A stretch of 64,000 nt of DNA from NCBI GenBank assembly GCA_964019425.1, contig OZ025863.1, positions 379,501-443,500 of the forward strand, in the 5' to 3' direction. How positions within the stretch are numbered: position 1 is the first letter of the stretch; each line of letters starts with the position of its first letter. This document shows, piece by piece, positions 1 to 7,016 of the stretch. The stretch comes from Flectonema sp. DT1601. Taxonomy: Eukaryota; Euglenozoa; Diplonemea; Diplonemida; Diplonemidae. Below the pieces are notes generated by a model that was given only the letters and a program-made list of their open reading frames with translations, was not told the origin of the DNA and made no database searches. The position numbers and the translations under genes are program-made.

Positions 1-256
1 TGAGACGCTGACATCAGCTATTCGAATTCAAATGCGATCATTTGATCGTCGGGATAAAGATTTCGAAGAGCTTAGTTTTGCATACAATCGAACTGTGAGG
101 AGCATGAAATTCTCTCCAGACGCGACAAAGCGTCTCAGCAGTGACATAGTAACAAGGAAGAATGTAGTCTCTCAGGTCACTAACGAACCAAAAAAGATTA
201 ACAAAAGTAAGAAAATAAAATTCAAATTAGTAGCTGACCCTTTGAAGACGTGGTAG
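1..256 (+). CDS. 3' end of an unidentified protein-coding gene (partial)
   Basis: The frame beginning at base 2 is open from the window edge to a TAG at 254-256, giving about 84 C-terminal residues; the start lies outside the window. The tail is basic (Lys/Arg-rich, with KKINKSKKIKFK near the end) and ends in LKTW. No family is recognised. The next gene's acceptor-like TTTTTTAG (AG at 393-394) follows only about 140 bases after the stop, so the spacing is tight. It could be the basic tail of a nucleic-acid-binding or cytoskeletal protein, but nothing in the visible part decides this. Confidence 0.55.
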   Translation, partial: ETLTSAIRIQMRSFDRRDKDFEELSFAYNRTVRSMKFSPDATKRLSSDIVTRKNVVSQVTNEPKKINKSKKIKFKLVADPLKTW

Positions 257-438
257 CCACAAATACTGAGAAAACAGTGTTGGTTTGGAAAACTTTTTTT
301 TTGTTAGACAGCTTTATGTTTTATTGAACTACTCAATTTTTTTTTTTTTTTTGTAAAATAATTAAATCCATATACACTTTTATTCATTTTTTAGAACTCA
401 GTCAAGAGGAAAAAAAAAAAAATAAAATAAGAAAAAAA

Positions 439-1611
439 ATGGTAAAACCAAACAAAGCAAAGAAAGGAAAGAAGACTCTTAAACAAAAATCCTCAAATCC
501 ACTAAAAATGATGATGTACGGTGTTGGGGCAGTAGTGTTGGCAGCAGTTGGCATTGGTACTCAAATAATGATAAAAAAAAATAACTTCGCAACGTTTGAA
601 CCAGACAACGACATGACAATAGGAGTAACTGAAATATATCGCGAAAACGAAGCTGTTGCTTATCGAATTTCAAACGTTGTTACAGCGAGGGAAGCAGACT
701 TCCTCTCAAACGCGATCCCCGAAGACGCCTACAGCACTCGTATGGATGTTATCGATGGAGGAAAAATATACGAATTTCTGCCAATGATTAATAACATCCC
801 GGATAAACTAATAACTAATGCATATAAAAAAATGCTTAAAAGAATCCACGCTAGGCTAACTCCAGTAGTAAGAAACATTTATAACGATTCTGATACCGTT
901 CCCTGTACTGTTTCTTTACGGAGATACAGACAGGGTGAAAGAACCAAACTTGCTGTTCACAGAGATGAGGACAATCACGCGACGGTTGTCGTTGTACTGA
1001 AGGCCACCGACGACGGTTCAAGCGGTTCTTATATTTCTGGTATTGGTGGAAAGCATACCTACATGAAAGCTGGATTAGGTGATGGTCTCGTCTATGGACC
1101 AAATGTCCGTCACGGAGTAGACATTGGAGCAGCTTCAGGAACTCGATTCTCAATGCCTGTTTGGTTTCAAAAGAACTCATCATGGTGTGACATTGGTAAT
1201 AATGAAGAAAAGATACGCAATCGTCGACTCGATCTCTTTGACCGAACTCATGACGGGAAGATTTGCTGGGGTGAATGGGTTACGGCATACATGGACTTTG
1301 ATCATGATTGGTGTATATCTCAATCTGATTGGTCTGAATTCTTTAAGCAGTCTGGCATGAACAACATCGAACTGAATGACGCTGAAGCAAAATACGTTTC
1401 TGAAGTTCCCGATGCAATCCGTAAGTGTGATTTAGATTCCAGTGGCTCTGCTTGCCTTGATGAGATGAATAAATGTGGAGCACCGAAAGCCTTAAAAATG
1501 GTTCTCTCGATGACCAGCGCTGGCCATGGATTTTTCACTGCCGATGGAAATAATGATTTGAAGATTTCGAAAAAAGAGTGGGCAGTATATGACGAAATGA
1601 CAGGAAAGTAA
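439..1611 (+). CDS. Membrane-anchored prolyl 4-hydroxylase-like 2OG-Fe(II) oxygenase with C-terminal EF-hands
   Basis: The protein has 390 residues. A lysine-rich N-terminus (1-23) is followed by one hydrophobic segment (about 24-46), suggesting a type II membrane protein of the secretory pathway. Residues 60-245 read as a 2-oxoglutarate/iron dioxygenase of the prolyl 4-hydroxylase type: proximal H174-x-D176, distal H225 in RHGV, and R236 as the likely 2-oxoglutarate-binding basic residue. After it come four EF-hand-like loops: D268-E279 (DxTxDGxIxxxE), D286-D297, D331-E342 and D369-E380. Animal P4HTM also combines a membrane anchor, EF-hands and this oxygenase, but there the EF-hands precede the catalytic domain. 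The likely reaction is hydroxylation of a protein side chain, possibly calcium-sensitive; the substrate is unknown. Start choice: first ATG after an acceptor-like TTTTTTAG at 391-394 and an A-rich leader. Confidence 0.85.
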   Translation: MVKPNKAKKGKKTLKQKSSNPLKMMMYGVGAVVLAAVGIGTQIMIKKNNFATFEPDNDMTIGVTEIYRENEAVAYRISNVVTAREADFLSNAIPEDAYSTRMDVIDGGKIYEFLPMINNIPDKLITNAYKKMLKRIHARLTPVVRNIYNDSDTVPCTVSLRRYRQGERTKLAVHRDEDNHATVVVVLKATDDGSSGSYISGIGGKHTYMKAGLGDGLVYGPNVRHGVDIGAASGTRFSMPVWFQKNSSWCDIGNNEEKIRNRRLDLFDRTHDGKICWGEWVTAYMDFDHDWCISQSDWSEFFKQSGMNNIELNDAEAKYVSEVPDAIRKCDLDSSGSACLDEMNKCGAPKALKMVLSMTSAGHGFFTADGNNDLKISKKEWAVYDEMTGK

Positions 1612-1737
1612 GGAGAGGAAAAACCTTCATTCTCACCACAGCTATAACTAAGCGTGTGGTGTCGAGCCTCTTTCAGAGACTTCACTTTTTTAACTATTTT
1701 TCTTTTTCTGAGAAAAGAAAAATCAAAACAATTCTAA

Positions 1738-1872
1738 TCATCTGGTTACCCCCCCTCCCAAGTATGTATTTAAAACTGATGTTAAATTATCTTTATGTTT
1801 TTATGATACAACACAGTTGTAATTTTTACAAAATCGAACATACCCCCATCTGGTTACCCCCCCTCCCAAATA
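1738..1872 (+). repeat. 108-bp direct repeat with a dispersed relative at 59271-59350
   Basis: A 21-base motif beginning TCTGGTTACCCCCC occurs at 1741 and again at 1849. The roughly 80 bases between the copies (1766-1846) recur almost exactly at 59271-59350. The shared segment contains two small inverted repeats (TACAAC/GTTGTA and TTGTAA/TTACAA). A more distant relative lies near 63104-63155. This looks like a dispersed non-coding repeat family. Confidence 0.6.
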
Positions 1873-1971
1873 TTACGAACATGATCTGTTTTTGAAAAGT
1901 AAGCCCAGCATCATCTTATTCTCAGACTTGGTCGAGCTATTTTCTTTCCTGCTGTTTTTAAGCAAACCTCC

Positions 1972-2002
<31 letters not shown>

Positions 2003-2352
2003 GACAAAATGAAAAAAAGGGAGTTCACTTATGAGTTTACTTTGTATTTCTTCTTTCCATTTTTTTTTTTTTTTTTTTTTAATTATCGGAAGTGGAATCT
2101 TAAATATGTAAACTCGAAAAAAAATAATTAAAAAATAAAAAAAATATAAAAAATAAGAATGTTCTCTCACTTAATCCACCTCCCTTTCTCTGGCTTTTGG
2201 CTTCGAGAGTATGAGAAATTCCGATTTGAATAAGACTTAACTACCGTGTACGTGAGATTTGTTGACATATCGAGTACAAGTGAAGACTATCGAAGCTGTC
2301 TGAGGATCTTCAGGGGGCTGGTGTCGGTACTTGTTCTTGGATCCGATTTACT

Positions 2353-2389
<37 letters not shown>

Positions 2390-3044
2390 TGTTTTGGTTA
2401 GCTTTTGAGTGACTTTATGTGTCACACGTGATCAGATTGTATTCCCACCAGTGAGAATGATGTGTGTTAGTTGGTACCTGATGAGATTCTCAGTAACTTC
2501 GAAAAAAAAAAAATGATCATTCATTCGGAGTGTCTGATGTGTTGTTGTTGCTGTTGTATCTGTGATGTGATGTAATTAGAATTCAATACGTTATTAGCAT
2601 TAAGACGGGATTGATAAGATGTACACAAAAACTGTTTTTGTTATTTTTTTTTTTTAATTCGATTTATTTCGTCTCGTTTTTTCTTTTTATCAGCAAGTTC
2701 TGAGTCTCCGTTGACCATAACAAAACTCCCTAACAAGATCAGCTCTACCAATGCTCCGTAATTTGCTGAATCAGCAACTGAATTATTTTCAAACTTGGTT
2801 TTTTTGTTTTTTTTTTGTTTGATTCCGTTCACTTATTCTGAGGTGATCCACACAGTTGGGAAAACTACACAGCACCAAATCTTCACCAGATGGAATGACA
2901 AACAGATGGGGCAGCAAAAATTTAAAAACCCAATAGTTGATATCTTAAATGACTCTTTGATTAAACAGCGGTAGTCTTGAATGACTGGAAACAGACCAAC
3001 AAGCACTTTTTGTAGATTTACTGATTTTTTTCCAGCACACGTTC

Positions 3045-3080
<36 letters not shown>

Positions 3081-3119
3081 AGTATTGTTTTTTACTAAAA
3101 ATTAATTAACTTGAACTGC

Positions 3120-3215
3120 AGTATTTGGGGACCCCTCAGAAGAGCCATCCGGTACTCTTTGAGTGTCTACCTAACCGATACTCGGTAGTCTGATGGAATT
3201 GATAACTGACTAAAA
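3120..3215 (+). repeat. Dispersed 95-bp repeat, copy 1 (copy 2 at 51887-51982)
   Basis: Both copies run from TTTGGGGA through GGTACTCTTTGAGTG and CCTAACCGATACTCGG to GATAACTGACTAAAA, with about five differences over about 95 bases. Both are preceded by a CTGCAG/CCGCAG-like triplet context and homopolymer runs. The motif following this copy (ATTCCAC, then GGAACAGCAGA and a T run, about 3221-3290) also appears at about 27770-27825 and 43978-44034. It is non-coding. Confidence 0.6.
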
Positions 3216-3404
3216 CTACGTATTCCACAAGTGTATTATGGAACAGCAGAACAATTGTGTTTTTTATAATTTTTTTTTTTTATTTTTTTTTTTTTTATAT
3301 TTTATTTTTCTAACTAACTAATTTTAGTTTAATCTTAACCCGAAACCAACTTGTTTGTTGTCCTACGAAAATTTTGCCTTTTTTTATTTTTTTTTTGATT
3401 GACT

Positions 3405-4118
3405 CATAGATGGAAGTGCCCTACAATTTGGAGGGCGTGTAGGGCGCTTTTAATATAAATATTATTTTGGAGGGCGCTTTTTTTTACCTTTTTTATTACT
3501 ATAAGACAGCTAAATTGACGGGGACTTACACTGACGCACAAATATTTTGACGCAGAAGCCAAATTTTTTTTTTTGACATGCTTGGCAGTCTTTCGAAAAA
3601 GAGAAAAAAGGGTGTCACGGGGTTCGAACCCGACCTCCGGGTCATGGTTCGGTGGTCAACAATGGCAAAAACAATGGGCCACTCCTTGAGAGCTTCCGGA
3701 GCCTGCTGCAATCCCTGAACTCATTTCAGTGGACGATGCATCCCAGATCTACAAGGAGCTGATTAGCCCGCAGAATGCACTGAGTCGAATATAGAGGGAT
3801 TTGAGGAGGGAGAGTGCGTTCCTGCTAACCTGTTAATAGGCCGGTCTTCACGGTACCTTGTGAGAAAAAAAAGAAGTTTACTGGTGGCAAGTAAACTGAT
3901 ATCCCAGAGACGCATTTGATCGGGCGAACCGGAGAAAAGTCAAATAAGATGCGATTCGACCCTCGCTGAGGGCAGGGGTGTGTCAAAATGAGCTCGGCAT
4001 TGTATTAAATTTAATTAAAAAAAGCGCCCTCCAGCGCCGCCCTATTTTGGCCCTACAAATTTTTGTGGCTGATTTTCACCAGGCGCCCTCCAAATTTGGA
4101 GGGCACTTCCATCTATGT
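3405..4118. mobile_element. Non-autonomous DNA transposon (MITE-like) with terminal inverted repeats
   Basis: The left end (3405-3437, CATAGATGGAAGTGCCCT...) is the reverse complement of the right end (4085-4117), with 31-32 of about 33 positions matching. TTGACT at 3399-3404 is repeated at 4119-4124 and is a plausible 6-bp target-site duplication. The inner ends carry several copies of GGAGGGCG and its complement. The 714-bp interior has no transposase-like frame, so the element would depend on an enzyme encoded elsewhere. It contains a tRNA-like segment on the minus strand. Six-base duplications do not decide the superfamily. Confidence 0.75.
3610..3683 (-). pseudogene. tRNA-like remnant (B-box/T-arm) inside the TIR element
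   Basis: Read on the minus strand, the segment contains a perfect pol III B-box (GGGTTCGAACC, 3621-3631) and, just 5', CATGACCCGGAGGTC, which resembles the anticodon and variable region of Met-type tRNAs. It then ends GACACCC followed by TTTTTT (3604-3609), as a pol III terminator would. The 5' acceptor strand and D-arm do not pair properly, so it is a degenerate tRNA or the promoter head of a tRNA-derived element, not a working tRNA. Confidence 0.35.
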
Positions 4119-4250
4119 TTGACTGATAATTATTAATACTAACTAACTTGAATTTTTGTTTTTTTGAAATCTAAAAAAAAAAATAAATAAAATAAAATAA
4201 AATAAAATTACCCTTTACGATTTAGTTGCTGATTACAGTGGAGAGAGAAG

Positions 4251-4292
<42 letters not shown>

Positions 4293-4384
4293 CAAACGAT
4301 ACACGTTGTCTAAAATACCCTTGACACCCCTGTGGTAGACTGCAGGTACCTGTTATTATGCTTTCTTTAACATGAATTTTTAAA

Positions 4385-4415
<31 letters not shown>

Positions 4416-4799
4416 TCCTCCCATTATTTTCCCCCACTTCTCCTTTTAGTTGAGAAGGTTGCTGAATTCATCTCAAAAAAAAAAAAAAAAAATTATTTTT
4501 TTTTTTTTAAAGATGATAGAGAGAAGTTGAAGGAATCAATCCTAGTGACTGAAGGCGCGTTTGAGTTGTTTTCACGAAAAAACTAAATAATGAAACGATA
4601 TCAATCAGCACATCAGATTCTGCAAACAGAAACATAATTATGAAGACAAACTGGAGAAGGCAATTAGAGTGTGTTGTCGCACAGGCTATCAGATCGTGTG
4701 AACTAATTACCTTAACCTCTTCCGATATCAACTTCAAGCATATCTTTTCTTTTACTTATTCTCGATGTTTCTTTATCTTCTTCCCTTAACAGGTCATGC

Positions 4800-5402
4800 A
4801 TGGGGTGCAGCGATTCCAAGTCACCTGGATCGGGTCGGAAGAAAGAGAAAGCACCGACACTTTTAGACACAACAAATGAAATAGCAATAAATAGAGCGAA
4901 GATAAGGGAACAGGTTGAGAGAGAAGGTGAACGGCTAACATCTGAAGCAGAGGGAAAACTAATAGCGAATGAGCGAATGACTCACACGAAGGCTCTTCTA
5001 CTTCAAAGCAGTTGCTTAGATAAAAGTAGAGCACTTCGAGAAATAGATGACGAAGACGAAGAGGAATCATCATCACTATACAGTGCTCGAACTAGTCACT
5101 TACACTTCACACCTCCATCAGAGATGTCATCGTGTATTATGTTCGCTAACTTACCAACCTGTAGGTCTATCGCGGGATCAACCGCATCTCATGAAACCAT
5201 TCTAATTGACTCCAACGATCCAGATTTCGTACCTTACATATGTCATAGAAAATCAATTGTATTCGCTGAGGATGGAGAATATTACAAGCAGTGGTTTAGA
5301 TCGATTCGAAATACAAAAACTCTTCCGGCGGAACCGCTATTCGGAGAACTTGAATCGTCAGTCGGCTCAACTTGCGAGTCTTCGATCGATTCACCTCGAT
5401 GA
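4800..5402 (+). CDS. Predicted dually acylated membrane-associated protein, function unknown
   Basis: The protein has 200 residues and starts MGCSDSK. Removal of Met exposes Gly2 for N-myristoylation, and Cys3 is a classic neighbouring palmitoylation site, so inner-leaflet membrane attachment is likely. Residues 27-70 are charged and probably helical; an acidic-serine patch follows (DDEDEEESSS, about 83-92). The C-terminal half is Ser/Thr-rich, with SIVFAEDGEYYKQWFRS as the most ordered-looking segment. No enzymatic family is recognised. The ATG lies 8 bases after a strong acceptor (TTCCCTTAACAG, AG at 4791-4792), which supports the start. Confidence 0.75.
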   Translation: MGCSDSKSPGSGRKKEKAPTLLDTTNEIAINRAKIREQVEREGERLTSEAEGKLIANERMTHTKALLLQSSCLDKSRALREIDDEDEEESSSLYSARTSHLHFTPPSEMSSCIMFANLPTCRSIAGSTASHETILIDSNDPDFVPYICHRKSIVFAEDGEYYKQWFRSIRNTKTLPAEPLFGELESSVGSTCESSIDSPR

Positions 5403-7016
5403 TACTTTATATCTGTAAATTCTTATGTTGTATTTTTAATGTGGTTTTTTTTTTGTTGTTTTGTCGAATTTGTCGTTTAATTAAAAGCGAACTGTGATTT
5501 TAAAAAAAAAAAAAAAAAAAAAAAACTCCTCCGAGAAAAGTTTTTTTTTATTTTATATCTTTTTTTTTTAAAAAAACACTGGAGCTTTTTTTTTTGCCCA
5601 GTTTTATTGTATGATTTAACAAAGACCCTGCCATGTGCGTCTTACAAGTGGAAATCCCTGCTGTGGAGATAGGGAATGATTTCTCTTCTCTCTCTCTCGC
5701 ATTCTGGGGTGAAGCAGCTGCTTATGAACAATGGCTTACGTGTCTTGTCGTTGAGACCACTTAAAAGGAAAAAAAAAAAGAAGAAATGTAGCTGTGGTGT
5801 CTGCAGCTTTCATTCTTTGTAGGTACTAACCAAAGTCTGACCTCAAGATCCTTAGTGGTATATTGTTTTGTTTTGGCTATTTATTTTGATTAACTCAATT
5901 AGCGTACACAATGAAGTCTTTGAGTTCGTTGACGCTATTTACTTATCTATGAAAAAAAAAAGAAAAAAAGAAAAACAAAAAAAGTTTATATAAAAAAAGT
6001 TGTGTGTTTTCATTTTCGTTATAATATGTTTTTGTTAGTTTCTGGTGTTTGTTTTATATTTCCTTATGAAAAAAAAGTTCCCCTTCCCTTCTCTTCCCTT
6101 CTCATCTCATCCTTTTGCTTTGAATATTTCTAATAATAATAGTGCAGAGCTTGGATGATATCTTTTTTTTTTTTTTGTTCAACTATTGTGTGTACCTCTT
6201 ATAATCTATTTGTGTTACATTCCTCTGATTTGAATAAATCATCTAAACAGCTGACTTGAAGTGAGCGAACATCGTAATTAGTAAAGAAACCATTCTCATT
6301 GAGGAAAGACTACTTTTATGAAGAAGTGGTGGTTCTCTTTTTTCAGTTTTATTATGGCATAGCAACAACCAGATTAAGGAGCTGCTTGACCTCATTCTTT
6401 CAGAGCTTGGATGATATCTTTTTTTTTTTTTTGTTCAACTATTGTGTGTACCTCTTATAATCTATTTGTGTTACATTCCTCTGATTTGAATAAATCATCT
6501 AAACAGCTGACTTGAAGTGAACGAACTTCATAAAGTTTCTGTTATGAAATAAGTAAAGAAACCATTCTCATTGAGGAAAGACTACTTTTATGAAGAAGTG
6601 GTGGTTCTCTTTTTTCAGTTTTATTATGGCATAGCAACAGCCAGATGAAGGAGCTGCTTGACCTGATGATATCTTTTTTTTTTTTTTTGTTCAACTATTG
6701 TGTGTACCTCTTATAATCTATTTGTGTTACATTCCTCTGATTTGAATAAATCATCTAAACAGCTGACTTGAAGTGAACAAACTTCATAAAGTTTCTGTTA
6801 TGAAATAAGTAAAGAAACCATTCTCATTGAGAAAAGACTACTTTTATGAAAGAAAATAATGGTTTTTTTTCTTTTTTTTCAATTTCATTATTATTATTAT
6901 TATTATTATGGTATATAATAACAACCAGATGAAGGAGATATTCCTAATAACATAAATAATATTGTAATTATCATTAATTTTTACCAAAATCCAAAGAGAG
7001 GGGGTCTACACAAGAA
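5403..7016 (+). other. Intergenic region with a triplicated repeat
   Basis: No gene is seen. 5403-6140 is low-complexity DNA with homopolymer runs. 6145-6936 is a tandem repeat described separately. The final 80 bases before the next ATG are AT-rich without a clear pyrimidine tract; CAACCAG at about 6922-6928 or ACACAAG just before the ATG are the only acceptor-like sites. Confidence 0.6.
6145..6936 (+). repeat. Three tandem copies of a ~256-bp non-coding repeat
   Basis: Copies start near 6145, 6401 and 6658; the shared GATGATATC lies at about 6154, 6410 and 6665. Each carries a T run, TTCAACTATTGTGTGTACC, AATAAATCATCTAAACAG and a segment ending in CAACxACCAGAT. Copies 2 and 3 share an insertion (ACTTCATAAAGTTTCTG) missing from copy 1; copy 3 has an expanded ATT microsatellite. 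Each unit holds an AATAAA and a CTAAACAG acceptor-like site, so it may repeat the 3'-end/acceptor signals ahead of the PurH-like gene. Confidence 0.8.

Larger units (their letters stand above)
1612..4799 (+). other. Intergenic region, 3.2 kb, repeat-rich
   Basis: No convincing coding sequence. The stretch holds many poly(T) runs (for example 1975-2002, 2359-2384, 3047-3079), poly(A) at 4255-4290, a 108-bp direct repeat (1738-1872), a dispersed 95-bp repeat (3120-3215) and a TIR-bearing element (3405-4118). The last 60 bases are pyrimidine-rich and end in TTAACAG at 4786-4792, a good 3' splice site for the next gene. The short frames here encode Lys or Phe runs from the homopolymers. Confidence 0.7.
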
